Notes: a model not told the origin generated them from the letters alone. Numbered from the stretch's first letter, positions 18,102 to 28,654 are shown. The stretch: DNA of 64,000 bases from Deltaproteobacteria bacterium (GCA_016935665.1 JAFGQN010000244.1:62001-126000); one strand, 5' to 3'. Numbers and translations: made by a program.

Positions 18102-19367
18102 ATGGATATTAGAAATCATCCCTGTTTTAATGGCGAGGCGAAAACAAAGTACGGACGAGTACATCTGCCTGTTGCCCCCAAATGCAATATTCAATGCAAT
18201 TTTTGCAACAAAAAATATGATTGTGTCTCCGAAAGCCGACCGGGCGTATCCAGTGCAGTGCTGACTCCAGGGCAATCTGTGGCATACCTGGAAGACTTGT
18301 TGGCGCAGAAACCCAATATTTCTGTTGTGGGAATTGCCGGGCCAGGGGATCCATTTGCAAACGCTGACAAAACCATGGAAACGCTGCGACGCGTACGAGA
18401 AATATTCCACAATATGTTACTTTGTGTTGCGACGAATGGTTTGGAAATTGAACCCTACATCGATGAACTGGTGGAGCTGGATGTCAGCCATATCACGATT
18501 ACAGTAAATGCCATCGATCCCGAAGTGGCCAGGAATATTTACAGTTGGGTACGATTTGAAAAGCATCGTTATATTGGTGTCGAAGCCGCAAAAGTTCTAT
18601 TGGCACAGCAGCACAAGGCCATTTCGAAACTGGTAAAAACAGATACGATTGTCAAAGTAAACACGGTGGTGATTCCCGGTGTGAATGACCATCATATTAA
18701 AGACATTGGTAATTATCTGTTGGACATGGGCGTCGATATGCAAAACTGTATGGCGTTTCATCCCGTCGAAAAAACAAAGTTCGAAAACATTCAGGAACCG
18801 GACCCACTTTTAATGGCGCAGGTGCGTCTGACTGCATCAGGATACGTGGAGCAAATGACCCATTGTCAACGGTGTCGGGCCGATGCCGCCGGGCTTCTGG
18901 GTGAAGGATGTTCATCTGGAACCAGCGACATGTTGGAAAAATATTCAAAACTTCCGGTGAATCCCGACGAATATCGACCCTATGTGGCGGTAGTCAGCAA
19001 TGAGGGAATGCTGGTGAATCGACATCTTGGAGAAGCCGATGAGTTTTTGATTTATGAGGAAAAAAATGGTGAAATAAGTTTGGTTGAAAAACGTCAGGCG
19101 CCAATGCCCGGGGGAGGCGATTCCAGATGGGAGAATGTGGCAGGGATACTCAATGATTGTAAGTCTCTTCTGGTTAAAGATGCCGGGCCGAAGCCGGCAT
19201 CGATACTGGACGCCAATGGTATTAAACTGTTGCGGATGGAAGGGATGATTGATGACATTCTTCCTGTATTGTTTGAGGGCAAGGATTTACGAAAATATTT
19301 TAAGACCGAGAAATTCAAATGCGCCAGTGGAAAGGGATGCACTGGCAAAGGAATGGGTTGCATGTAA
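18102..19367 (+). CDS. nifB: NifB-cofactor synthase with C-terminal NifX-like domain
   Basis: 421 residues from the ATG at 18102, seven bases after AAGGAG. The radical-SAM motif is CNIQCNFC (near residues 28-35), with the conserved NKKYDCVSESRPGV just after it. NifB fuses two [4Fe-4S] units, inserts a carbide from SAM and makes NifB-co, the core of FeMo-cofactor. Residues about 300-400 (YVAVVSNEGMLVNRHLGEAD onward) form a NifX/NafY-type dinitrogenase iron-molybdenum cofactor-binding domain. No separate nifX is seen, so this fusion may cover carrier function. The extreme C-terminus is Cys/Gly-rich (KCASGKGCTGKGMGCM) and could bind an Fe-S cluster or metal. Confidence 0.95.
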   Translation: MDIRNHPCFNGEAKTKYGRVHLPVAPKCNIQCNFCNKKYDCVSESRPGVSSAVLTPGQSVAYLEDLLAQKPNISVVGIAGPGDPFANADKTMETLRRVREIFHNMLLCVATNGLEIEPYIDELVELDVSHITITVNAIDPEVARNIYSWVRFEKHRYIGVEAAKVLLAQQHKAISKLVKTDTIVKVNTVVIPGVNDHHIKDIGNYLLDMGVDMQNCMAFHPVEKTKFENIQEPDPLLMAQVRLTASGYVEQMTHCQRCRADAAGLLGEGCSSGTSDMLEKYSKLPVNPDEYRPYVAVVSNEGMLVNRHLGEADEFLIYEEKNGEISLVEKRQAPMPGGGDSRWENVAGILNDCKSLLVKDAGPKPASILDANGIKLLRMEGMIDDILPVLFEGKDLRKYFKTEKFKCASGKGCTGKGMGCM

Positions 19368-19369
19368 AT

Positions 19370-20488
19370 ATGGCAGTGCGCATCATTTATATTAATGATA
19401 CGACGTTGCGCGATGGCGAACAGGCTCCGGGTGTATCCTTTTCGGAGCTGGAAAAAATTCAGATAACAGAAGAATTACTACAGATTGGCGTACACGAAAT
19501 CGAAGTGGGCATCGCACAGACGCTTATTTGGGAGAAACGGTTTTTAACCTATCTGCAACGCAGTGAATACCGTGACAGGTACGGCATCTGGTGCCGAGCG
19601 AATCGTGAAGATATTGAAAAGGCGCTTTCTCTCGGACTTGGAACAATTCATATTAGCGTACCGGTTTCTGATTTCCAGTTGGGGCATATGGGGTATTCGC
19701 CACAATGGGTTCTGGACACGCTGGAAAAATGTATTGAATTCGTATATCAACATGCCGACCAAATCAGTATTGGAGCACAGGACGCCACACGTGGCAATCG
19801 CGCCTTTCTATTGGAAATGATGTCTCTTTTAAATTCGTACAATGTATCCCGCCTGCGTTTTTCCGATACTGTCGGCATTGGTATTCCATCGAGTATCGCA
19901 AGCCTGGCAAATTTTCTAAGTCATCATTTTTGTGGGGAACTTGATTTTCATGGGCACAATGATTTGGGGATGGCCACTGCAAATTGCGTTTCAGCCGTTG
20001 AAAACGGCGTAACACAGTTGAGTACAACTGTTAATGGTATTGGTGAGCGGGCAGGAAATGCGCCATTGGAACAGGTGGCCGTTGCAGTTGCGATGGGGAT
20101 GGAGCGTGATACTCATATCCGATTGCCTGGACTTCAACATTTGTGTGAAGCCGTCTCCATGATCACGGAGCGCCCTATTGCGCCAGATAAACCGATTGTT
20201 GGAGCCAATGTGTTCACTCACGAATCGGGTGTTCATTGTCATGGCCAGACAAAACATTCATTGATGTATCAACCCTTCTCTGCAGAAACTGTTGGGCGGA
20301 CATCCAAAATGGTTATTGGTAAACATTCCGGGAGCACAACTGTACGCGAAGTTTTTGCACAGATGGGTGTGGATGTTTCCAGAACCACCGCACGAAACCT
20401 GTTAAAGCATGCGCATACGAACGCCATGAAGATAGATACCTCGAATCTGCTGTCGCTGCTTACCACCTCTGCACATCAAAACAATTGA
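19370..20488 (+). CDS. nifV: Homocitrate synthase NifV
   Basis: 372 residues from the ATG at 19370, two bases after the nifB stop. NifV condenses acetyl-CoA with 2-oxoglutarate to give homocitrate, the organic ligand of FeMo-cofactor. The HMGL-like TIM barrel begins INDTTLRDGEQAPGVSFS. The metal-binding HxH is in FHGHNDLGMA (near residue 200). GERAGNAPLEQVA and the late VGANVFTHESGVHCHGQ block follow as in NifV and isopropylmalate synthase. The regulatory LeuA dimer domain is absent, as expected. Location in the nif operon separates it from lysine-pathway homocitrate synthase. A weak GACA/TGTC hairpin with a T run follows the stop. Confidence 0.93.
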   Translation: MAVRIIYINDTTLRDGEQAPGVSFSELEKIQITEELLQIGVHEIEVGIAQTLIWEKRFLTYLQRSEYRDRYGIWCRANREDIEKALSLGLGTIHISVPVSDFQLGHMGYSPQWVLDTLEKCIEFVYQHADQISIGAQDATRGNRAFLLEMMSLLNSYNVSRLRFSDTVGIGIPSSIASLANFLSHHFCGELDFHGHNDLGMATANCVSAVENGVTQLSTTVNGIGERAGNAPLEQVAVAVAMGMERDTHIRLPGLQHLCEAVSMITERPIAPDKPIVGANVFTHESGVHCHGQTKHSLMYQPFSAETVGRTSKMVIGKHSGSTTVREVFAQMGVDVSRTTARNLLKHAHTNAMKIDTSNLLSLLTTSAHQNN

Positions 20489-21859
<1,371 letters not shown>

Positions 21860-21886
21860 CGCAAAGACTTTTTTGGAGGTATGAAA

Positions 21887-22222
21887 ATGAGTTCAAAATA
21901 TTTAATGGTTCGTTCTATCATTAGGCCCGAAAAAGCAGACGCAGTACTGGAATCACTACTGGAAGCCGGTTACCCTGCAGTCACTAAAATTCCCGTGTTT
22001 GGTCGTGGTAAGCAACGTGGACTTAAAGTTGGCGAAGTTACCTATGATGAATTGCCCAAGGAAATGCTGCTTTGTGTGGTTCCCGACAATGACAAGGATT
22101 TTGTTGTAAAAACCGTGTTGGATAAAGCTAGAACCGGCAAAGGAAATTATGGTGACGGTAAGATATTTGTATCCCCTGTGGAAGAGATCTACACAATTAG
22201 TTCAGGTGTAAAACAGGACTAA
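21887..22222 (+). CDS. nifI1: PII-like nitrogenase regulator NifI1
   Basis: 111 residues from the ATG at 21887. An ATG at 21881 is only one base from GGAGG and is less likely. It is a GlnB-family protein (LMVRSIIRPEKADAVLESLLEAG at the start, RTGKGNYGDGKIFVSPVEEIYTI at the end). It sits between nifH and nifD, where NifI1 and NifI2 are always found. In methanogens, NifI1 and NifI2 form a complex that binds NifDK and blocks it when nitrogen is plentiful, and 2-oxoglutarate and ATP relieve the block. The T-loop region (RGKQRGLKVGEVTYDELPKE) lacks the GlnB uridylylated Tyr context (RGxxxxYRG). Confidence 0.92.
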   Translation: MSSKYLMVRSIIRPEKADAVLESLLEAGYPAVTKIPVFGRGKQRGLKVGEVTYDELPKEMLLCVVPDNDKDFVVKTVLDKARTGKGNYGDGKIFVSPVEEIYTISSGVKQD

Positions 22223-22255
22223 CAACAAGTGCCTTTTCACTGAAGGAGCTGTGCT

Positions 22256-22666
22256 ATGAAAGAAATTATGGCTGTCATCAGACAAAATAAGGTGAACCCC
22301 ACCAAGAAGGCGCTTGCGGATGCTGGTATTACATCCTTTTCCGCCACGGGCCGAGTCGCCGGACGCGGTCTTGGACTTGTGGATTTAAAAGTGCTTAAAG
22401 GCGCCGAAGAGGGGGACACCCAGGCAATCAGTCTGCTTGGCCAGGGACCGAGGCTGATTCCCAAACGACTAATCACGGTGATTGTCTCTGACGATTGGAA
22501 AGACAGAACAATTGAGGCAATCATCAAAGCAAACCAAACAGGTAACCCCGGCGACGGAAAAATTTTCGTTCTGCCCGTTTACGAAGCGACCCGAGTGCGA
22601 ACAGCTGAGACAGCTTCAGGCCACAGTGGTGGTAACGTTCTCGACTCGTCTGGAGGACTTGAGTAA
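22256..22666 (+). CDS. nifI2: PII-like nitrogenase regulator NifI2
   Basis: 136 residues; AAGGAG precedes the ATG by eight bases. It is the second GlnB-family protein of the nif operon (KEIMAVIRQNKVNPTKKALADAG, then GNPGDGKIFVLPVYEATRVRT). It is longer than NifI1 in the T-loop and carries a Gly/Ser-rich C-terminal tail (ETASGHSGGNVLDSSGGLE), as is usual for NifI2. It should partner NifI1 for ammonia switch-off of nitrogenase. Its stop overlaps the nifD start (TAATG), so expression is coupled. Confidence 0.92.
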   Translation: MKEIMAVIRQNKVNPTKKALADAGITSFSATGRVAGRGLGLVDLKVLKGAEEGDTQAISLLGQGPRLIPKRLITVIVSDDWKDRTIEAIIKANQTGNPGDGKIFVLPVYEATRVRTAETASGHSGGNVLDSSGGLE

Positions 22667-24297
22667 TGGTTGACAAAAAAGATTTCCCAAATCCAGAAGC
22701 ATTCAAAAAACAAATTCTGGAGAAGTATCCAACAAAGGTAGCCAGAAAACGTGCCAAAGCAATGGTTGTCGTGGATGAAGAAGGCTCTGCACCAATAGTG
22801 CAGGCGAATGTGAGAACTGTCCCTGGTATTATTACCCAGCGCGGTTGCTCTTACGCCGGTTGTAAAGGTGTGGTTCTTGGACCTACCAGGGACATCATCA
22901 ATATTACTCACGGTCCGATCGGCTGCGGTTTTTACAGTTGGTTGACACGACGAAATCAGACAAAGCCCGACGAAGGCGGCGAGAATTATATGGCGTATTG
23001 TTTTTCCACCGATATGCAGGAAGAGAACATTGTGTTTGGCGGTGAAAAAAAATTGCGTGAAGCGATTCAGGAAGCATACGATATGTTTCACCCCAAAGCC
23101 ATCAGTGTGTTCGCAACGTGCCCAGTGGGATTGATTGGTGACGACATTCACGCCATCGCTGCTCAGGCGAAAGAGAAATTTGGCGACTGTAATGTTTTTG
23201 CTTTTAGTTGCGAAGGGTATAAGGGCGTGAGCCAATCCGCCGGACACCATATTGCCAACAATCAGATTTTTAAACATGTGGTTGGTAACGACGATACCGT
23301 TCAGGAGGGCAAATACAAAATTAATTTACTGGGTGAGTACAACATCGGTGGCGATGCCTTCGAAATCGAGAGAATCCTGGACCTTTGCGGTATTTCGTTG
23401 ATTTCAACATTTAGCGGAAACTCCAGTATTGATCACTTCGCCAATTCGCATACGGCAGATCTGAACACGGTAATGTGCCATCGTTCCATCAACTACATGG
23501 CAGATATGATGGAAACAAAGTTTGGCATTCCGTGGATTAAAGTGAACTTCATTGGCGCGGAGGCAACTGCGAAATCGCTTCGTAAAATTGCTGCCTACTT
23601 TGAAGACAAGAAACTGATTGATCGAGTGGAAGAAGTGATCAAAGCCGAGTTGCCGGCAGTGGAAGAAGTTATTTCCACCATCAAACCCAAAACAGAGGGT
23701 AAAGTGGCAATGCTGTTTGTTGGCGGTTCTCGGGCACATCACTATCAGGAACTGTTTACAGAAATTGGCATGGAAACCGTCAGTGCCGGGTATGAGTTTG
23801 GTCATCGGGACGATTATGAAGGTCGCGAGGTTCTTCCCTCAATTAAACTCGATGCGGATACCCGCAACATCGAAGAACTGAAAGTGGACAAAGATCCAGA
23901 ACGGTACAATCCGCGCAAAACTCCTGAACAACTCGAAAAGCTGTCAAAGCAAAAAGGTCTGGATTTCGCTGGTTATCACGGTATGTCAAAGGAAATGAAA
24001 AAAGGCTCGATGGTTATCGATGATATTTCCCAATGGGAAACTGAAAAATGGATTGAGTACTACAAACCGGCTGTTTTTTGTGCGGGTATCAAAGAAAAGT
24101 ATGCTGTTCAAAAAATGGGTGTTCCGCTTAAACAGCTTCACAGTTACGACTACGGTGGACCGTATGCGGGATTCAAAGGTGCAATCAATTTCTACAAAGA
24201 CATTGAGCGAATTACGACAACCAGGGTCTGGAGTCTGATTTCGCCGCCCTGGGATTACAGTAACGGCATCAAAGCGGACCTGGTAAGCAACGGGTAG
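22666..24297 (+). CDS. nifD: Nitrogenase molybdenum-iron protein alpha chain
   Basis: 543 residues. P-cluster cysteines appear in RGCSYAGCKGVV, HGPIGCGFYSW and FATCPVGLIGDD. The FeMo-cofactor ligand cysteine is in NTVMCHRSINYM and the ligand histidine in LKQLHSYDYGGPYAGFKG. The active-site Gln/His pair is in CEGYKGVSQSAGHHIANN. All cofactor contacts are therefore present and the enzyme should be active. A segment near 385-440 (TRNIEELKVDKDPERYNPRK onward) is longer than in Azotobacter NifD, as in clostridial and sulfate-reducer types. No delta subunit (VnfG/AnfG) is nearby, which argues for the molybdenum enzyme. Confidence 0.96.
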   Translation: MVDKKDFPNPEAFKKQILEKYPTKVARKRAKAMVVVDEEGSAPIVQANVRTVPGIITQRGCSYAGCKGVVLGPTRDIINITHGPIGCGFYSWLTRRNQTKPDEGGENYMAYCFSTDMQEENIVFGGEKKLREAIQEAYDMFHPKAISVFATCPVGLIGDDIHAIAAQAKEKFGDCNVFAFSCEGYKGVSQSAGHHIANNQIFKHVVGNDDTVQEGKYKINLLGEYNIGGDAFEIERILDLCGISLISTFSGNSSIDHFANSHTADLNTVMCHRSINYMADMMETKFGIPWIKVNFIGAEATAKSLRKIAAYFEDKKLIDRVEEVIKAELPAVEEVISTIKPKTEGKVAMLFVGGSRAHHYQELFTEIGMETVSAGYEFGHRDDYEGREVLPSIKLDADTRNIEELKVDKDPERYNPRKTPEQLEKLSKQKGLDFAGYHGMSKEMKKGSMVIDDISQWETEKWIEYYKPAVFCAGIKEKYAVQKMGVPLKQLHSYDYGGPYAGFKGAINFYKDIERITTTRVWSLISPPWDYSNGIKADLVSNG

Positions 24298-24333
24298 CCA
24301 GCGAACCTTGCAACAAAGATACGGAGAAATACA

Positions 24334-25716
24334 ATGCTTTTAAGACATACATTACCCGAGGTGAAAGAGCGCAAAGCGCTGACAATTAACCCGGCCAAAA
24401 CCTGCCAGCCGATTGGCGCGATGTATGCGGCACTTGGGATTCACGGCTGTTTGCCTCACAGCCATGGTTCGCAGGGGTGTTGCGCTTATCATCGCAGTGC
24501 GCTGACCAGACATTATAAAGAGCCTGTTATGGCGGCAACCAGTTCGTTCACGGAAGGTTCGTCTGTGTTCGGTGGTCAATCCAACTTGATTCAGGCCATT
24601 AACAACATTTTTACGATTTATGAACCAGATATTATTGCGGTGCATACCACCTGCCTGTCTGAAACCATTGGTGACGATGTAGATCAGATCGTTGCTAAAG
24701 CAAAGGATGACGGAAAGATTCCGGAAGGCAAGTATGTCATTCATGCAAGTACGCCCAGTTATCAGGGATCTCATGTCACCGGGTATGCGAACATGCTCAA
24801 GGGCATTGTTAAAGGGTTCGCCCAAAAAAGCGACATTCCCAGAGAGCAGCTGAACATCATTCCAGCATGGGTTGAACCCGCTGACATGCGGGAGATTAAG
24901 CGAATTGCCAATATGCTCGGCGTTAAATTTGTGATGTTCCCCGATACCTCAGATGTATTGGATGCACCTCAAACGGGAAAACATGTGATGTATCCCGAGG
25001 GTGGAACCACCATTGCCGAGTTGGAGAGTTGTGGTGACAGTTCTTACACACTGGCTCTCGGCGAGTGGTGCACACAGGCCGCTGCCCAGGATCTCGATAG
25101 AAAGTGCAAAGTGGGATACGATATGCTGGATGTACCAATTGGTATCAAAGCCACAGATCGCTTCATCATGAGCCTTTCCCGCCATGGAAAAGTCGAAGTG
25201 CCTGCGCTGATCACCGCGGAACGCGGTCGTGTTGTGGACATCGTTACGGATATGGAACAGTACCTTCATGGCAAAACCGTTGCATTGTGGGGTGATCCGG
25301 ATACATTAATTCCCCTTGTGGAATTCCTGGTTGATTTGGAGATGAAGCCCAAATACATCGTGAGTGGTACACCTGGCAAAAAATTCAAGCAGAAGCTGGA
25401 GGAATTGTTGAAGGACGCTGTACCAGATGCCAAAATCGCAAATGGTCCTCAGGCGGATATGTATCTGATGCACCAGTGGATCAAAAACGAGAAAGTGGAT
25501 TTGCTGATTGGAAACACCTATGGCAAGTACATCGCCCGCGATGAGGATATTCCATTCCTTAGAATGGGCTTCCCGATTCTGGATCGCATAGGTCATAGTT
25601 ATTTCCCCACCGTTGGGTATACGGGAGCCATGCGCATTCTCGAAAAAATTCTGGGGCTCTTCATGGATCGGCAGGATCGCGATGCGCCTGAAGAGAGTTT
25701 CGAACTGGTTATGTAA
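24334..25716 (+). CDS. nifK: Nitrogenase molybdenum-iron protein beta chain
   Basis: 460 residues; GGAG eight bases before the ATG. It partners NifD in the alpha2-beta2 dinitrogenase and shares the P-cluster. Ligand cysteines are in KTCQPIGAMYAALG, HGSQGCCAYHRSALTRHY and TTCLSETIGDDVDQ, and the conserved STPSYQGSH holds the Ser region. The C-terminal MGFPILDRIGHSYFPTVGYTGAM block is standard. The protein lacks the about 50-residue N-terminal extension of Azotobacter NifK, typical of the short beta subunit in Group II/III enzymes. It is 36 bases after nifD. Confidence 0.96.
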   Translation: MLLRHTLPEVKERKALTINPAKTCQPIGAMYAALGIHGCLPHSHGSQGCCAYHRSALTRHYKEPVMAATSSFTEGSSVFGGQSNLIQAINNIFTIYEPDIIAVHTTCLSETIGDDVDQIVAKAKDDGKIPEGKYVIHASTPSYQGSHVTGYANMLKGIVKGFAQKSDIPREQLNIIPAWVEPADMREIKRIANMLGVKFVMFPDTSDVLDAPQTGKHVMYPEGGTTIAELESCGDSSYTLALGEWCTQAAAQDLDRKCKVGYDMLDVPIGIKATDRFIMSLSRHGKVEVPALITAERGRVVDIVTDMEQYLHGKTVALWGDPDTLIPLVEFLVDLEMKPKYIVSGTPGKKFKQKLEELLKDAVPDAKIANGPQADMYLMHQWIKNEKVDLLIGNTYGKYIARDEDIPFLRMGFPILDRIGHSYFPTVGYTGAMRILEKILGLFMDRQDRDAPEESFELVM

Positions 25717-25739
25717 CTGGGATACAAAGGAGACAGAAA

Positions 25740-26048
25740 ATGGAAAAACCAACTCATCATATTTTTGTCTGTGGCAGTTTTCGCACCAGTGGCGAGCCCA
25801 AAGGCATTTGCCACAAAAAAGGCTCGCTGGATTTACTGGGCTACATTGAAAATGAGGTCATCGACCGGTCCATGGACGGTATTCTCGTGTCCTCCACAGG
25901 TTGCTTGAAAGTGTGTGATCGTGGGCCTGCACTTGTCGTCTATCCGCAAAATGTGTGGTACGGAGGTGTGGATTCGGAAGATGTGGTAGACGAGATTCTG
26001 GACGCTCTCGAAGATGGCGAAGTTGCCGAGAAGTATCTCATTACCTGA
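25740..26048 (+). CDS. Thioredoxin-fold [2Fe-2S] ferredoxin of the nif operon
   Basis: 102 residues, 23 bases after nifK with AAAGGAG upstream. Four cysteines in the pattern VCGSFR (near 11), GICHKKG (near 24) and GCLKVCDRGP (near 55 and 59) match the thioredoxin-like ferredoxins of Clostridium pasteurianum and Aquifex. The FVxPQNVWYGGV-like segment (VYPQNVWYGGVDSEDVVDEI) is conserved in that family. Proteins of this type bind a [2Fe-2S] cluster, and the clostridial one interacts with the nitrogenase MoFe protein. Position at the end of nifHDK suggests it carries electrons or protects the enzyme. It is the last gene of the island; no clear terminator hairpin follows before the convergent PilZ gene. 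Confidence 0.88.
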   Translation: MEKPTHHIFVCGSFRTSGEPKGICHKKGSLDLLGYIENEVIDRSMDGILVSSTGCLKVCDRGPALVVYPQNVWYGGVDSEDVVDEILDALEDGEVAEKYLIT

Positions 26049-26220
26049 TACCCAGTCGCTTTCCCTCCTCTGAAACAATTCGCGCACGTTTCCTTGCAAC
26101 AACAATTCCGTACTGATTGAAATCAACATCAACAGTTCTTTTGGGGCTCAGTTTGGAAATTGTTCAGGTCGAACCAATGAACCAATGTCGAGTTGATGAC
26201 ATCTTGCGTAGACTGAACGA

Positions 26221-26943
26221 CTACTTTTTCACGGGCGGAATTTGAAATGTGCCGGTGACAGGTCGAGGGGGAGGAAATGTGCTGCGTCGGATGATTTCCT
26301 GCGCACGCGTTTCCGGTGTCTGAACGCCGACGATGGGCATCTCTTCGAATGCGAGTCGCAATCCCTGCGGAAGCCGGAGGAATCGGGCGCCGGCCACGTA
26401 TGTGGATTGATCTTTTTCCACTCGCTCCACAAGCACGCTGCATTCGGCTGCGGTATCACCACCATCGAGATATACGACGCAGGGCAAGGTTGTCCGCTGT
26501 TCCAATTTTTCCTCGGACATCAACATGACGCCACCTGCTCCCAGATTCGCTATTTTGGCGGGAATCCACGTGTCGTGAATTCGAACGCGACAGTCGTGTT
26601 CTGCTCGACGTCTGGGGCCGGAACGTCTGCGATCGGTTACCTTTCCCGCGGCGAATTTAAGGAGAAAATCCCGTTTGGCCTGATCTTCAACGTGAAACTG
26701 AAATCCGATTCCCGAAGGCAGAGATGAACTCCATGCCCGTGGCCTTCTATGCCACGCGACAGTTCCTTTAAACTCAAGCTCTTCACGCAGCCCCACCATC
26801 TGCAATTTCAGAACAATTGGGGCTCCCAGATGGAACGCTTCTTCGGTTTGAAGAAATAACCCGCCCGCCGGCAGGTCTTTCAGATAACAGTCAAGGAACT
26901 GTTCCTTGGTGATTACTGCATGTAGGGCCAGAGTATTACGCAT
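26221..26943 (-). CDS. Protein with two PilZ-like domains
   Basis: 240 residues. The first half (about 10-105) resembles a PilZ-like domain (YLKDLPAGGLFLQTEEAFHLGAPIVLKLQMVG) without the c-di-GMP-binding arginine motif. The second (about 112-205) starts RRRAEHDCRVRI, an RxxxR-like element, followed by NLGAGGVMLMS, the D/NxSxxG-type half of the binding site. It may therefore bind c-di-GMP in the second domain only. A Pro/Thr-rich C-terminal tail follows. Two-PilZ proteins of this kind are common in deltaproteobacteria and act in motility or surface control. It is convergent with the nif operon and not regulated with it. Confidence 0.7.
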   Translation of the reverse strand: MRNTLALHAVITKEQFLDCYLKDLPAGGLFLQTEEAFHLGAPIVLKLQMVGLREELEFKGTVAWHRRPRAWSSSLPSGIGFQFHVEDQAKRDFLLKFAAGKVTDRRRSGPRRRAEHDCRVRIHDTWIPAKIANLGAGGVMLMSEEKLEQRTTLPCVVYLDGGDTAAECSVLVERVEKDQSTYVAGARFLRLPQGLRLAFEEMPIVGVQTPETRAQEIIRRSTFPPPRPVTGTFQIPPVKK

Positions 26944-27002
26944 TCTTGTAAAATCCTCATATTCGGTTCAACACCAATCATATCTGTTCACAAAAATGAT
27001 GT

Positions 27003-27344
27003 CTATTGGGAAGTCGCCGCCTTGCAGGATAGGTTTTTTAGTAAAATTTTAAAAATACCTTTCACCTGTATAGTGCTCTCGTCTGTAATGGAATTCAGCA
27101 ACAAATCTGCACATCCGAGCAGTGTTTTAAATGAGAGGTCGTCGCAAATGTCATTTTGTTTGAGAATCGTTTGAATCCATTTTTTTTCCGAGTGAGACGA
27201 AAATGTGAGTTCGGGAAGAACTCTCGTAGTGGATTCGGCCATCAGGACCATTTCGAAAATATCTCTGGCCTGCAACAGGACATCCACCGGCCCCTCGGAA
27301 TCCAAAAGCGATTCCAGCATTGATTTAATCGAAACCGGTATCAC
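27003..27344 (-). CDS. Small conserved-looking hypothetical protein
   Basis: 113 residues, starting with GTG that overlaps the upstream gene's stop (GTGA), so it is probably translationally coupled to the LysM/M15-like gene. No signal peptide, no recognised domain. It is helical with conserved-looking Leu spacing (SMLESLLDSEGPVDVLLQARDIF). A function cannot be assigned. Confidence 0.55.
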   Translation of the reverse strand: MIPVSIKSMLESLLDSEGPVDVLLQARDIFEMVLMAESTTRVLPELTFSSHSEKKWIQTILKQNDICDDLSFKTLLGCADLLLNSITDESTIQVKGIFKILLKNLSCKAATSQ

Positions 27345-28654
27345 TGTTGTTTATCCGACTCCCCCAACGCGTCAGAGGTACCGTCAGCATTTGGATTTTC
27401 ATAGATGGCCTTTTCGCCCGGACGACTGTAATCGGTCCAGGTGGCCGACCGGTTTCTGGCATCCATGTGAATAAATACCGAATTGGGATAATAGCCACAT
27501 CCCGCATTGGGAAGTCCGGTACAAAATTCATAGAGCTCCCGGTTGGGAACGCCGCGCACTCTGAAATCCATTGCGCGCGCCTGTGTGTGCATGGATTCCT
27601 GACCGGTTTCACCGGGGCGATAACCTGAAACGATTTCAATGGTCTTGCCGGGGTAACGCTCCGCAACCCGCTGAATCATATGAATCAGGCGCGAATGCAA
27701 TATTCGGCTGCGGTATTCTTTTTGGCGGGGCCCAGACAGTTCGCTTAGCTTTCGACGCGCATATGGACTGACGCGGCCAGTTTTATTCATCAATCGGAGC
27801 GATATCGATTCGTTGTTGTGCACTCGAACGAATTCTATGGGCTGAACGACATAGCCGCGGACGCGCACTGGAACCACCTGCCGGGCGCCGGGAATCAGAA
27901 TGTTTTCTCCCGCATTGAGTGGCGCATCCACTTCGATATTGTTGCGAGCGGCGATTTTTTCTTTGGGAACATGATATGCCCGGGCAATAATCCAGAGTGT
28001 TTGACCTGGTTGGACGGTGTGTTGAACGCCGCCGGGAACTTTGCTTCCACTTTTGATCAGTTTATTCGTTTTCTTCGGCACGTATTTTCCCGTCGAATCC
28101 TCTTCGGGGATAACCAGTGTGCGGCCGGGTCGGAGGGACGTGGAATCTTTCAATTTATTGGCAGCCATCAGATTTCGCACTTTAACATTATGTTTTTGTG
28201 CGATGCCGGCGATGGTGTCCCCCGGACGGATGACATGCCCTTTGGCGCCGCCCCGCAAACGACGGGGAATCTGAATGGTTTGTCCAACTTTTAACTCCCC
28301 CCTTTTTCCCATATTATTCAGGCGGCGCACATCATCCTGCGCCACGCCGTAAAAATCCGCCACACTGGCCACTGAGTCGCCACTTTTTACAACGTATTCA
28401 CTTCGGGCGGCCTGGTTTTTTTGGGGGATTTTCAGGTTCAAACCTACGGGGAATGGATCACCTGGAGCCATTGTATTGAAACGGTAAAGTTCATCTGCCG
28501 ATATTCCAAAACGTCTGGCGATGCCCAAAGGGGTATCGCCCTGTTTGACGGTGTAGTTTTTATTTTCCGCACTGCAGACCGGGCTGGCAAGCGTCATGTG
28601 TCCAAAAACAACGGCGGTGAATATGATAAATGTGAGTTTATGAATGCTGAACAA
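27341..28654 (-). CDS. LysM-repeat peptidoglycan protein with C-terminal M15/DUF882-like domain
   Basis: 437 residues. A signal peptide (about 1-29, ending VCSA) leads to four LysM repeats (about 33-77, 86-129, 138-182, 212-256; for example YTVKQGDTPLGIARRFGIS and HTVQPGQTLWIIARAYHVP), which bind glycan strands. Residues about 320-415 form a YcbK/DUF882-type domain related to M15 D-Ala-D-Ala peptidases. Likely zinc ligands are in SMHTQARAMDFRV and SVFIHMDARNR. It should act on the periplasmic cell wall. In the minus-strand run of genes it follows the LolC/E-like permease gene, and it overlaps the 113-residue gene. Confidence 0.85.
   Translation of the reverse strand: MFSIHKLTFIIFTAVVFGHMTLASPVCSAENKNYTVKQGDTPLGIARRFGISADELYRFNTMAPGDPFPVGLNLKIPQKNQAARSEYVVKSGDSVASVADFYGVAQDDVRRLNNMGKRGELKVGQTIQIPRRLRGGAKGHVIRPGDTIAGIAQKHNVKVRNLMAANKLKDSTSLRPGRTLVIPEEDSTGKYVPKKTNKLIKSGSKVPGGVQHTVQPGQTLWIIARAYHVPKEKIAARNNIEVDAPLNAGENILIPGARQVVPVRVRGYVVQPIEFVRVHNNESISLRLMNKTGRVSPYARRKLSELSGPRQKEYRSRILHSRLIHMIQRVAERYPGKTIEIVSGYRPGETGQESMHTQARAMDFRVRGVPNRELYEFCTGLPNAGCGYYPNSVFIHMDARNRSATWTDYSRPGEKAIYENPNADGTSDALGESDKQQ

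Noticed and set aside
22666-25716. Vanadium or iron-only nitrogenase
   Set aside because: No delta-subunit gene (vnfG/anfG) is present between or near the D and K genes, and nifE, nifN and nifV accompany them, as expected of the Mo enzyme.
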